Shown here: piece after piece, positions 42,501-52,426 of the stretch
Position numbering within the stretch: the stretch's first letter is position 1
Layout of the letters: each line of letters begins with the position of its first letter
DNA from: Bicyclus anynana
Lineage: Eukaryota; Arthropoda; Insecta; Lepidoptera; Nymphalidae
Assembly (NCBI RefSeq): GCF_947172395.1
Contig: NC_069087.1
Span: 16,188,889-16,252,888, forward strand
Reading direction: 5' to 3'
Length of the DNA: 64,000 nucleotides
Program-made: the position numbers and the translations under genes
The notes under the pieces: generated by a model
Database searches by the model: none
Told to the model about the DNA's origin: nothing
What the model saw: only the letters and a program-made list of their open reading frames with translations

Positions 42501-44269
42501 GAGAGTAAATAATATTTTATTTCTTTTGTAAATAAATCTTAAATTGTGTCCCTCATCTTTATATTACGACGTAGCCAAACAAATAAAAAATCATTGATAA
42601 ATATCATGAAGTACCTCGTCGATATCGAGAAGGTTGCAACTCGTACCACCACGATCGAAATAAGTTTTCCATAATGGTAAAAGCATTATTTTGTTTGACA
42701 ATAATGAAAATCAACCCCTTTCTTACATAAAGGCATGTGTTGCATGAATAGTCAGAATTATTTGAATTATTATTTTGTATATACAAATATATAAATCAAA
42801 TTATTATTTGATTAAAATATTTGTTTTATACCTATATTAAATAAAATAGAATAAAATATTATTATTTCTAGCTACCAACACTGTTGCACGGCTTACCGGG
42901 GCCATCGGAGCAGCAATTGGCCGATATCGAAGAGGCGTACTCTGTGGTGGAGGCTTATCTGAAGGACAACAAATACATCGCAGGGGATCGCTTGACCATC
43001 GCGGACCTGTCGCTCGGCACTACTATCAGCGCAGCGCAAGCTATACTAGAGATAAATAAAGACAAGTAAGATTATTGTTAAATGTTTATGTACTGTAGGA
43101 AATAGTAGTCTGAGACGGATATGACGTCGCTCGATCTTGTGTTGTCTCGTGTCTACGCTAGGTGGCGCGTACCAACACAACCGTTTCCGTGAACAGTAGG
43201 AATTATTAAGTGCGGGCCGTTGGGTTTGTGATATAAGGCGCTCGCCGTACAGTCTTCTCGTGGCGTTCGACCCGTCCACAATTTTTGTTGTGTAATCCTT
43301 CAAGAGTTATTTGGGATAGGTTATAGGTTACTTGGAATAGGCGGGAAGAATGGCTTGAGCAGTGAATGGTGAGTGCTAGTCGGAAGGGATCCCTTAAACC
43401 TGCACCTGGAGTCACAAGCCTCTGGGAATACACAAGGTATTCATTGCCATTCTACATCTTCATTTTTGTTTACAGTTTGATTTGTTAATTAAGTACTGAC
43501 AAATATTGTGAATCATACATAACTAATTTTTGTAATCCACTTCTGAGTCTGCTAAAAGTACAGTTTGATGCAAACTTTATGGGGTTTCGGAACGTCGTGC
43601 GCTAAGTTGTGCGATACAAGAATTTAGGTATCATCGGTAATATAGCAGCGCGGCGACAAAAAATCGCCTCACTGGATTTTATCGTACTTTATGTACGACC
43701 AGCGCGTGGTGACATCCGCATGATGAGTAGATATTTTTACCACGGACGTAATCGCGTGCGTCCGCTATACGTGTTGTTCCTACCCTAGTTACATGAGGCT
43801 AGACTAACCACATAGAGACATAGGTCTTAATATGTCTATAGTTTGGCAAATTCGTTGGTAACACTCCCGATGGTCCGCAAGGGCCAGGAGGGGAGTAGCG
43901 ATGCCCCGCGCGCACGACTTCATACCCGCGTAATACTTACATTTGCCCGCGCGCACGACTTCACATCCACGCAGTCGTTCCCTCCGTCGCCCGCATATCA
44001 TGGGAGTGTCATCAACAAACTTGCCAAGCTATAGTTGAAGGGTAATAGCGTTTTCATTATCAATATTGATCGATATAGAAGAGCTAAATTTGCCGCTTTA
44101 AATTTGTATTTTTTTTTATTTACACCCATTTTTTTTTTCTAGATTTCCCCGTAGTTACGAGTGGTTAACGAAATTACACAATGAAGAAGTGTTCAAGAAA
44201 ATCAACAACCCTGGTGCTGCTTTGTTTGGAAAAATTATACATGCGTTTTGGCAGAAAAATAAAAAATGA
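36597..44269 (+). CDS. Glutathione S-transferase B, tandem paralog of GST-A (probably epsilon class)
   Basis: Coding exons are 36597-36609, 39494-39639, 40830-40888, 42010-42157, 42872-43065 and 44143-44269. Exon sizes match GST-A base for base (13, 146, 59, 148, 194, 127), giving 228 residues, about 90% identical to A (23 differences by eye). The catalytic Ser lies in DASPPS (S17) and the cis-Pro in GTIPVLQDGDF. The GSH motif is the regular E-S-H-A-I. Differences cluster at residues 40-50 (LGLEHKSADF versus LNRGHKSEEF), 124-128 and the C-terminal helix (KIIHAFWQKNKK versus RSMNSFWRKNKK), the last two near the substrate pocket in this fold. The expected role is detoxifying conjugation in the cytosol. 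Intron 1 carries a nested transposon and intron 3 a minisatellite and RTE relics. Confidence 0.92.
37338..37460. repeat. CA-rich microsatellite
   Basis: Imperfect ACACACACAC array broken by ACGCAC, ACATACAC and ATAAACAC variants. Lies in GST-B intron 1. Confidence 0.8.
38072..39072 (+). mobile_element. Internally deleted Tc1/mariner-IS630-like transposon with TA target duplication
   Basis: Starts TAGTATGCGCGTTATCATCT and ends with the near-inverse AGTTGTTAACGCGCGTACTA, flanked by TA on both sides (38070-38071 and 39073-39074). The intact target TTTACTAGCGG survives at about 37888, so the borders are exact: 1001 bp. Coding remnants of both transposase ends lie inside. Confidence 0.85.
38321..38841 (+). 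pseudogene. Transposase remnant: N-terminus fused out of frame to C-terminus
   Basis: 38321-38596 encodes MDTLFSNVDLKKLHGDIS followed by NKPREMAAFVCGVSRATVDR, a helix-turn-helix-like N-terminus. From about 38596 in another frame comes IWAQVKGEVAKNNNTFKIAD, then REDWAKCVRHAEELQ, ending in an acidic DEDSDDEDSDED tail and TAA. The last part matches the general C-terminus of IS630/Tc1-mariner transposases. The catalytic DDE/D core is absent, so this copy cannot code for an active enzyme. Confidence 0.75.
39105..39210. repeat. CTACC-rich simple repeat
   Basis: Imperfect CCCTACC, CTACCATACAT and CCTACCTCTAAC array following a Helitron-like end fragment. Confidence 0.6.
39255..39465 (+). repeat. 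tRNA-derived SINE, family B, 5'-truncated
   Basis: GTTACCACCCTACAGGCAAA, CTAAGCGATTAGCGTTCCGA, GGTGTGGACTTTCATCCTAC and TTAGCCAGCTTCCATCTTAG match the 3' two thirds of 27076-27370. Confidence 0.75.
40930..41095 (+). repeat. tRNA-derived SINE, family A, internally deleted
   Basis: Head TTACCACCTGGCCTTTGATT and GATTCGAATCCGGTCCTGGG, then CACCTCCAACTTTTCAGTTA, joined directly to the end TCAGCCGAATATGGGTTGCT. The middle of the element is missing. Confidence 0.7.
41140..41215 (+). repeat. RTE-type LINE coding fragment in GST-B intron 3
   Basis: One frame reads IRNEQKNKTYRAQQVANLKWQ, the RTE motif region also seen in GST-A intron 3 at 29785. Confidence 0.55.
41212..41535. repeat. Minisatellite, about 30-bp unit built on ACTTAATACTTGT
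   Basis: Repeats of TACTTAATACTTGTAGGTAC and TCAATACTTATACTTAATAC, with shorter ACTTGTACTTAATACT variants. At least five units are visible. Confidence 0.9.
41765..41930 (+). repeat. RTE-type LINE 3' tail
   Basis: AAGGTGCTAAAATGGTGACC, TTGGAAGTCCATTTAAAAGG and GGTCCATCGGCTGTTAATGA, closing with GATGATGAGAATGATG. Decayed relative to 5185-5437. Confidence 0.65.
43837..44033. mobile_element. TIR element (MITE) in GST-B intron 5
   Basis: Left TATAGTTTGGCAAATTCG and GGTAACACTCCC mirror right GGGAGTGTCATCAAC and AACTTGCCAAGCTATA. This is the most complete copy of the family at 6117-6257. A short internal duplication (GCGCACGACTTCA twice) is visible. Confidence 0.8.
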
Positions 44270-44588
44270 AATTCGTTGTACATAATACAAAAATTCGTTG
44301 TTGGTACATTAATATAGCTACAAATAGTATAAAAAGAGAAGTTACTTTTACTTTCTCTGCGAAGTGTTTTGTATGTTGTATTAATTTTATTAAATAATGA
44401 AATAGGTAATTATAGGTAATAGTTTAATTAATATTAGTTCCATTACCTTACCTCGTTAATAAGAAAAGCTGAGGACCGATTTATTTGTACAAATCGTCCC
44501 TCAGCTTTTCTTTCCAGACGTAACAGAACAATGCAACGGAAGGGCGACCTTCAGTAATGAAGAATATGCGACCAAGAAGAAGAAACCA

Positions 44589-44738
44589 TACAGCTTGGCA
44601 ACTTCGTTCGCAATACTCCCAATGGTCCGCGCGGGCCGGGGGGCGTGTAGCGATGAACGAAAAACCCATGACTGATGCACCTCACTTCCACGCACGATTT
44701 CACACCCGCGCAGTCTTTCCTCCCGTCGCCCATATGTA
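44589..44738. mobile_element. TIR element (MITE), right end lost
   Basis: TACAGCTTGGCAACTTCG, CAATACTCCCAATGG and CGGGCCGGGGGGCGTGTAGC match 6117-6257. It breaks off at CGTCGCCCATATG before the right inverted repeat. Confidence 0.7.
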
Positions 44739-44832
44739 ATGTATATATATATATATAAATATATAATGTATGTAATGGAATAGCCCAATAATGCCAAAGA
44801 CAAAAAAAAACACTGTTCTATCGTAGGTATAT

Positions 44833-44884
44833 ATTACTATCACATCACACTATCACATCACACATCACATCACACTTCACACTA
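44833..44884. repeat. ATCACATCACAC short tandem repeat
   Basis: Repeats of TATCACATCACAC and ACATCACATCACAC. Confidence 0.75.
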
Positions 44885-45102
44885 ATATATAAATGCGAAA
44901 GTTTGTGTGTAAGTGTGTATGATTGCCTTCCTTAGTGCAGCGGCTACTGAAGCGATTTGGCTGAAATTTGGAATGGAAATAGATTTTACTCTGGATCAAC
45001 ACATAGGCTACTTTTTATTCCGGAAATATCCATGGTTTCCGCGGAGTTTGTGTAAAACTGAATTCCACGCGGGTCGCGGATGAAGTCGCGGGCGTCTGCT
45101 AG
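44881..45102 (+). mobile_element. Helitron-like element, near complete
   Basis: Starts CACTAATATATAAATGCGAA. The body has GCTACTGAAGCGATTTGGC and ATAGGCTACTTTTTATTCCG. It ends GATGAAGTCGCGGGCGTCTG CTAG, with a 3' stem. Confidence 0.75.
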
Positions 45103-45499
45103 TATTATAATAAAATTCACTTCCTTTATTTTATTTAGAGTATTTTTTTAACACATTCGCATCAAGTTCGATTTTTTTGGTACCTCTACCAATGTTTGTA
45201 AAATAAATTAGAAATAAAATAACAGTTGGAAATTACTTAAGTGCCATCTATACGAAAGTAATCGAACTAATATGAAACTCTTGTCTCAAAATCCTCCGAC
45301 GGACTGAAGTTCTAGTATAGTCTTATGAATTGTAGACAGATGTCGCTACTAATTCTCAAGACAAAACTTCGTTTTTCAATTCAGCAAATTTATGGTATTA
45401 ATTTATTAATTTTATTTTTGCAAAATGATTTTGGAATGTCATTTACTTTATTACGCAAATATAGGTAATAATTTATAAAAAAATATCATTACATGGCAA

Positions 45500-46088
45500 C
45501 ACCAAATTAGACATGAGCGCCATCTAGTTTTGTAATTGACAACTTAATGACTTTAAGTGACGTACGGCCATGCAACTTTCGAACTTGAAACAACGGAATA
45601 GTGACATTCGCCAGAAGCGGAATTTGAATAATATCGGCCGTAGGAGCCGAGTCCGCGGCGAGCGAGCACTGGCGACAGAAACGTGTACGACGAAGTGCGG
45701 TCGACTCGTCGATTCGCAGCTGTCTAACCGCGTTTGACAATATTAAAGTTTTTCTCGAAACGCGTGTGTAAATAAACAACTTGTCTTATTACTTTTCGTA
45801 ATGAAAATGAAGTGAAACAAATGTTTGTTTATTAAACGTGCACATACACAGTGTAGAGCTTCGATAGTGCGAGCCTTCGAAACCTTAACCGCTTCTCGCA
45901 ATGACAAGGGAGAGCATTCAGTTACCTTTTGAGAAAACGGAGGAATTTAAAATGTTCCCCATGGTTTAAATTGATGCTTTTTTTAACATATAAGTGAATT
46001 CGTCGAGTCTAAGGACTACTGTGTTTCGTTTTGTGACAATTTGGAGCATTTTGTTGGTTCAAAGTCAGTTGTTAGTCGCGATTTGAAA
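45500..46088 (+). promoter_or_regulatory. Upstream region and 5' UTR of the DRAK-like gene
   Basis: A CpG-richer patch at about 45630-45740 (GGCCGTAGGAGCCGAGTCCG and further) and an initiator-like TTCAGTT at about 45917-45923 precede the start codon. 45507-45779 is open on the minus strand but with no recognisable product. The exact start site cannot be fixed from sequence. Confidence 0.35.
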
Positions 46089-46234
46089 ATGAGTGTTTTA
46101 AGTGATTTGAGCAAGGCTGACTACAAAACAGCGAGCGATGGGCTGTTGGAGCTCTCTGAGGAGCGTCTCCGGAGCATCATGCGCACGGAGCCCATCACAG
46201 ACGTGTATCACGTCGAGCAGACGCCCTTTGCAAG
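46089..46234 (+). CDS. Drak: First coding exon of a probable DRAK/STK17-type Ser/Thr kinase (3' partial)
   Basis: The exon begins at the first ATG (AAAATGAGTG) and ends at the donor GCAAG|GTCAGT, leaving a two-base phase. It encodes 48 residues plus a split Arg: MSVLSDLSKADYKTASDGLL, then ELSEERLRSIMRTEPITDVY and HVEQTPFA(R). The short acidic leader followed by TEPITD.Y and then PFAR fits the N-terminus of DRAK/STK17 kinases, where the glycine-rich loop (GKFA..R) follows at once; that would be exon 2, which I could not find in the window. The family belongs to the DAPK-related kinases, and Drosophila Drak acts on myosin regulatory light chain and epithelial morphogenesis. The assignment rests on a short segment. 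The in-frame TTG extension upstream is not needed. Confidence 0.6.
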
Positions 46235-47440
46235 GTCAGTTTGTTTACTTTCATCACGTGTTTTTTTATTAAAAACTCTTCAATAACTAACAATATCAGA
46301 AGTTCTAGGAGAACTTGGCCCCATTCACTTAAATAGACTTTAAAAAGTCACAGTTTTACTGATAATAAATAAACTTGCGTCCAGCAACAGGTTTCTCAGC
46401 TCCACTGGTACACATTGAAATTCGACTTTAATTAAATCATCAGCCAACAGATATCTGCATACATATTAATATATTAAGTATTTGTTAATATTAATCACTT
46501 GAGTGTGTATAATTTGATTTGAAACATAATAAACATAAAGTATTTCATGGCCACATTATCTACTCTATCTATGTGTGTGTGTTGTAACCTCACAGCTTAG
46601 GATACCAGTACATACACATTTATACCTACTATTAAGACAATTATTTTAAGTACTTGACACTACATATTATATACCAATTCTAATCTTTTAAAGTCTAATA
46701 TAATGGAAAAAAATGTAAAATCTCTTTTATGAATTACCTAAAAGTTTATTTGAAAGTTCTATTTATGAACTTATTTTTTATGCTTCTTTACTTACTTCAG
46801 TTCATTTTAATTTATTCAGTCTCTATGGTATGATAGCCATGAATTTTTAAATGATCTATATATTTCTTTAGCTTAAGTAAGCAACAGCTATTCCTCTTTC
46901 AAAATCACAATAATTTCATAAATAAAAATCATGGGCCTATCACAGTTAAAAAAATAAATTAGGCAATTCCATAATGTTACTTGATTTAAGTACAGAAAAA
47001 ATAATTAAGTAAGTATGTTTTAAGTGCAAAACACCTATTGATTTTCGTAACATAATAAAAATTTAATGCAACTCACTTCAAAAATCTTTTCTATTTGAAA
47101 AACTGTTTCTATTTAACACAAAATTCTTATGTGGGTGCTAAAATATCATGATTTTAAATTTCCTTGTGAAATAGCTGGATACAATATAATGTTTATCTCG
47201 ACATTCCTGATAAAGGTGAGTGATGATAGTGAAACATGTTGATAACGGCAGATAACATTGTTTTATACACCAGTTTTAAGTTTAAAGGTGTTTTATATTG
47301 CAATTCATAATTATTTGTTACATTAGGAAGGAATTTTTATGCTACCTTTAGTCTGTGATACTGTCTCTTATTATAATAATTATAATAAATTATATAAAAC
47401 TGAATTTGAATAATTTGGTTTTGTTTGACTATATTAATCA

Positions 47441-47797
47441 TCAATCAACCCATATTCGGCTCACTGCTGAGCTTGAGTCTCCTCTCAGAATGACTGGGTC
47501 AATAGTCCACCACGCTGGCCCAATGCGGATGGGCAGACTTCACATGCGCAGAGAATTGAGAAAATTCTCTGTAATGCAGATTTCCTCACAATGTTTTTCC
47601 TTTACCGTTTGAGACATATGATATTTAGTCATTAGATTCTAAGTCTTATAAGTTTTTGTTTATTTTTGTTTTTAGTGTACGATAAAGTATATTTCTTCTT
47701 TTTGTTTAATTTCTTCAAATGTACACAACTGAAAACTTCAAACCCATCACCTCCGGAATCAGAGCCGAGGTCATATCCACTAGGCTATCACGGCTCT
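47441..47797 (-). repeat. tRNA-derived SINE, family A, full length with an insertion
   Basis: On the plus strand it runs from CAACCCATATTCGGCTCACT through AATGTTTTTCCTTTACCGTT to the head GAGGTCATATCCACTAGGCT ATCACGGC. An AT-rich insertion of about 80 bp lies at 47620-47700. Confidence 0.8.
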
Positions 47798-48094
47798 ATA
47801 TAAATGCTAGACTCTGTCACTAGTCACTCCCAATATACAAACTTGAAAACATAACAATAGCGTAATGAGTTCTGCAATTTATTATAGCTAACATATTTTG
47901 AAGTTATTAAGAACTACCTTGTAAAATCTTTTCATTAATTCTATTTTATAATAATCTACAGTACAGAAAAGTGCTAAGCTAAGTTGTTATAAATACATAA
48001 TTAGGTATGTAATTAAAACAATAAAGGTTAATGTAAGTAATGGGTAACTAATTACAGCAATTATGTAATAACCATGTATTATTCAATCAGTGAT

Positions 48095-48390
48095 GTGATA
48101 GCCCAGTGGATATGACCTCTGCCTGTGATTCAAAGGGTGTTGGTTCAAATCCGATCTGGGGCATGCACCTCCAACTTTTCAGTCATGTGCATTATAAGAA
48201 ATTGAATATCTACATGCCTCATACAGTGAAGGAAAAACATACTGAGGATATTTTAGAATTCTCTTAATTCTCTATGTGTGTAAATCCACATTTCGTCAGC
48301 GAGGTGGACTAAGGCCAAAACCCTCTCATTCTGAGAGAAGACTCATGCTCAATAGTGAGCTAAATATGGGTTTTTAATGATGGCCACTTA
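48095..48390 (+). repeat. tRNA-derived SINE, family A, full length
   Basis: TGATAGCCCAGTGGATATGA (A box), GTTGGTTCAAATCCGATCTG (B box), GCACCTCCAACTTTTCAGTC and end AGTGAGCTAAATATGGG. More diverged than 26745-27065. Confidence 0.8.
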
Positions 48391-49733
48391 CAGGAGATAA
48401 GTTTTCTGATCTTGAAACCACAGAGCGTCTCCTCAGTTTTGGCAGGATTAATGTTGGCTACTGTCATAATTGTTAACAGAAGTTATTGAAAATTTTATGA
48501 ATGGAAATTACTACTTAATGTGCTCTGAGACACTTATATAACACAATATTAATTATTACTTACATATTTTGAGATACACAATATTTGACTATTTTAAAAT
48601 CTCTTAGTTTACTTACTCTCACTGGTAAAAAGTTAGGTTCATCAAACTCTATGCCAATAGTTCTATTCAACCTGCAACAAAAGATGTACTTTTTTCTATT
48701 CCTTTTTATAAAGTTACCTCTAGGTATTTGCTGTTTGCAATTTTTTTACATAATATCATTGTTAAGTGAACACATAACTTACATCTAAGTAGGTTACTTT
48801 TATAAAGTCAATTTCTATTTCTTTATACTTATTATTTTACAAGACCTTAAAAAATATGACTACCTATCAAGTTTCAGTGCTCAACAAGGTTTTTCATGTT
48901 GTGCCTAAGCAATTTGTTATGTTGTATACAGGCAAACTTTGTAGGTCTAGACCACAGATTAAAGATTAATAGGTAGATAAAGTGTACGGAACACGGTAGT
49001 GATGCAGCCATTCCAAATACAAATTTAAAACAACATGAAGTGTCGCATTTAATTTCTAGATTATATACTGGCCGGAGATGAAATGTGTGCGCAATCCCTT
49101 AAAATATAGACAATGAGGCTGAATATCATACAGCTTAAATAAATTAATTACTATTGAGTTCCGTACTTAATGGTGATTTTAAGCTATTGTGTCTTGGTCT
49201 TATCAATGTTTGACGTGACTGTCTGTGGTATCGTAGCTTTTTAAAAAAAATACCGTTTATGTTACGTTTTTTTTTTAAAGCTGACGTGATCGAGATAATT
49301 CTTCAGCTTGATATATGTTACGATGAAGATATGATACGCCAATCTGAAGATATCGGCGTTTTTTTACTTTTTTGATGGAAAAAAGGGTGGCATAAAAGTC
49401 GTCATTCTAGCCTGTTTATATTAGCTACTAGCTATGCTATGCTATGTTATATATTATAAAAATATCATGTGTTGCTCGCTGTCAATGTAGCTATCCATCG
49501 GTAAAAACGTGTTTAAAAGCGGTTTATTGGTTAAGGCATGAAAGAATAACAAACGAATAAACAATATTGTTTGTCTAATTTTTCAATCGATTAATTAAGT
49601 GTAGGGCGCCGTTGCATTCACTAAAGGAAAGTGAAACTGCGATAAATCTAGAAATAGAGCTGTTACTCGATTGTATCGAATAATCGATTGTAAATTTATC
49701 CGATACGAAACAATAATTGTTGGTTTCTAATAA

Positions 49734-49766
49734 TACCTACCTACCTACCTACCTACCTAGCTACCT
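49734..49766. repeat. CTAC microsatellite
   Basis: About eight CTAC units in a row, then TAGCTACCTTC. Confidence 0.85.
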
Positions 49767-49984
49767 TCTAGCCTTGATGTATATTTCCTTATATGGTTAT
49801 TCAGAAATCTACATCTCTATTGGTTCTGTAAATTATAATCTCAGTTCTAACTGACAAGTAAAATGTATGGTTTTGTTTACTTAATTAGAAAAAAAATAAA
49901 TTTAAGAAAGTAATTAAGTAACTGTTGTTCGTGAATATCCAATTATTTCTTTTCGACATTTCCATAATATGAGATTTTGTAAAA

Positions 49985-50275
49985 TCATTTACAAAACGGA
50001 GGTCCTGGGTTCGATCTCCGGCTGGGCTTATTGAGATTTTCTTAATTGGTCCAGGTCTGGCTGGTGGGAGGCTTCGGCCGTGGCTAGTTACCACCCTACC
50101 GACAAAGACGTACCGCCAAGCGATTTAGCGTTCCGGTGCGATGTCGTGTAGAAACCTAAAAGGGGTATGGATTTTCAACCTCCCCCTACCAAGTTAACCC
50201 GCTTCCATCTTAGACTGCATCATCACTTACCATCAGGTGAGATTGTAGTCAAGGGCTAACTTGTTAATAATAAAA
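49985..50275 (+). repeat. tRNA-derived SINE, family B, head damaged
   Basis: CAAAACGGAGGTCCTGGG, TTCGATCTCCGGCTGGGC, GGCTTCGGCCGTGGCTAGTT and the end ATCAGGTGAGATTGTAGTCA. The A-box part is replaced by unrelated sequence. Confidence 0.8.
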
Positions 50276-50404
50276 AAAAAGTTATTAAAAAATACACCTC
50301 ATTGCGCTCAAGGTCGATGGTCGCAGTATTTTTGACTGCATTTTTCTAACAATACCGAAAAATCATGCGGTTAAGTTAGTGGCACTGGAATCAACTTAAC
50401 ACTC

Positions 50405-50830
50405 ATCAATGTCCCTCCGCTCCAAGGTCACTCTGTACAAGAGCTGCATACGTCCATTATCAGTGTTTGCCCACCGTCCAAAGGCAAAAAAACGTCCTCC
50501 ACGATCCTGACGATGACATAACGACATAGCTTCCCAGGCCACAAAGACAAGCTACACAGCATCTTCCGATACCTGACGTCACCCAGACGTGGGCTTTTTA
50601 ACTCACAATCTCGGGGGCGCGCGGATTGATACACTCAAACCAAAAAACCCTTCCCGAACGTCCTAAGCCGAGGTCCGAGCCTCAGAGGAGACGCCCTTAG
50701 AGAGTCGTTCCGTCCATCTGCTTTTGCCTTCGGACGCCACCAGGCGATGCTTCTGCGCTCGCCTAACCCCCCCAGTGACGCTGCTGAGGTCCCATTAAGG
50801 AGCCTACGGCACTTACACAATCAGTAAAAA
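50405..50830 (+). repeat. Degenerate jockey-like LINE fragment
   Basis: One frame opens SLRSKVTLYKSCI, the typical start of the jockey-type reverse-transcriptase tail, followed by stops and frame changes. The rest is moderately GC-rich and repeat-like. No function left. Confidence 0.45.
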
Positions 50831-50874
50831 CACTTATCTATGATTTCCATTAGAATTATAACTGAGCGTAAATC

Positions 50875-51075
50875 GTGCCAAGGTGCTGGAATGGCGGCCC
50901 CGCACCAGAAAGCGCAGTGTTGGTCGACTCCTCACCAGGTGGAATGGCGACATCAAGCAAGTCGCAGGTTTTCGCTAGATGCAAACGGCCCAGTATCGTG
51001 ATGTTTGGAAGTACCTACAAAAGGCCTATGTCCTGCTGTGGACGTCCATCGGCTGACATGATGATGATGAAGCAC
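50875..51075 (+). repeat. RTE-type LINE 3' tail
   Basis: AAGGTGCTGGAATGGCGGCC, GCGCAGTGTTGGTCGACTCC, GTGGACGTCCATCGGCTGAC and a closing ATGATGATGATGA. One of the best-kept tails in the window. Confidence 0.8.
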
Positions 51076-52426
51076 TGTTACTTTCCTTAGCGCCATTGTT
51101 TTATCAACAATATGTCAATGTACCGGTACCTATACATACATTTGTGATACTTTACCGTCTTTATAGGAATTGCTGATTACAAATTATCATAACATTTTAG
51201 ATAAAGGCTCATTGCGTTGTATTTTATATTGATAGGCGGATTAGATATTATTGTACTTGTGTGTGATACGCGTGAGTACAATCTGCACTCTTTCAATTGA
51301 GTAGTTACACGTTGTGGGTTGGATTGAAATGAATGAAATTAAAAGAGGAATGCCTATACAACGTCGGGAACCAGGGAACCCAGGTATTCCGCCGTATAAA
51401 AGATATGGAGATGATAATATGATGTATTAAGTAAAAAAAAAAAAAAATATTATCTGGTTATTATATTTATTATCTGGTTAGATAATTGGCTCAATAAAAG
51501 TATGTTTCTTGAAAAAAAACCAATTTTTTTATTACTCTTCTAGAGCAAAATTTTCCACGGTGTACCAAAGCAGCGAAGTAAGATTTACACCATTAGATTA
51601 ATTTAAATAAATGAATTTTGAATTTCAATTTTGATCCATAACACGACTGAACTAACAGTGGTCTTGTAAAATATGCATTCTTAATTTATCCATTTACCAA
51701 TAATATGTATATATGTAAGTTTATTATGTGATATAGGTAATACAGTTGGCTAAATATATTGGAACTCAAATATAATAGACTCAAAAGTAAAAAAAAAACC
51801 TATATTTCCTGTCTATGGTTGGTTGCCTTGTCTATGTTGCATTCTTTTTGTTCCCAACTTGTGCGCGTTGTAATGTTTCAAATTTCATTAAATTGTAATA
51901 ATTGCTTAATATATAACTTTTTCACTAATAAGTATATTATTTCATTTCCTCAAATACAATATTTTTTATTAAAGTTCTTGCTATGTTCCTAACTAAAATA
52001 TATGTTTATATCATAAATACTTTTCGAAACGGCTTTGTTTGGGAAAGAATATAAAACGCGTAGTTAGCCAACATGTTGAATTGATAATAAAACATTGCAT
52101 TATTTAATACATTTTCCAGCTTTACATAACTCGTCGGGCAGCTTTTTTTTTTTTAAATTTGGCATTGAGATACTTTAGTAACTACCTAGTCGCGTTTCTC
52201 AATTTAATTAAAAACCGATATACCGGTTTTATTTGTATCGGTTAATGCGTATTTAGTTGACACAGCGGCGTGTGCTTGACAAAAAGCTACCCAATTATTT
52301 CGTATATGTAGGCACAATACTATATAATATGTACATTAATTGTGTATTACATATTAAATTAATTGCTGTCCGTTAGTCTCGCTAAAACTCAACAACGGTT
52401 TGACTGATTTTGATTTTTTTGCTCTG

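Larger units (their letters stand above)
44270..45499. other. Intergenic region between GST-B and the DRAK-like gene
   Basis: GST-B 3' UTR to about 44450, one truncated MITE, a short tandem repeat and one Helitron-like element (listed). The remaining AT-rich DNA at 45110-45499 shows nothing. Confidence 0.5.

Noticed and set aside
45507..45779. A 90-codon minus-strand frame upstream of the DRAK-like exon
   Set aside because: No recognisable domain, and it lies in the CpG-rich leader or promoter region of the opposite strand; likely chance.
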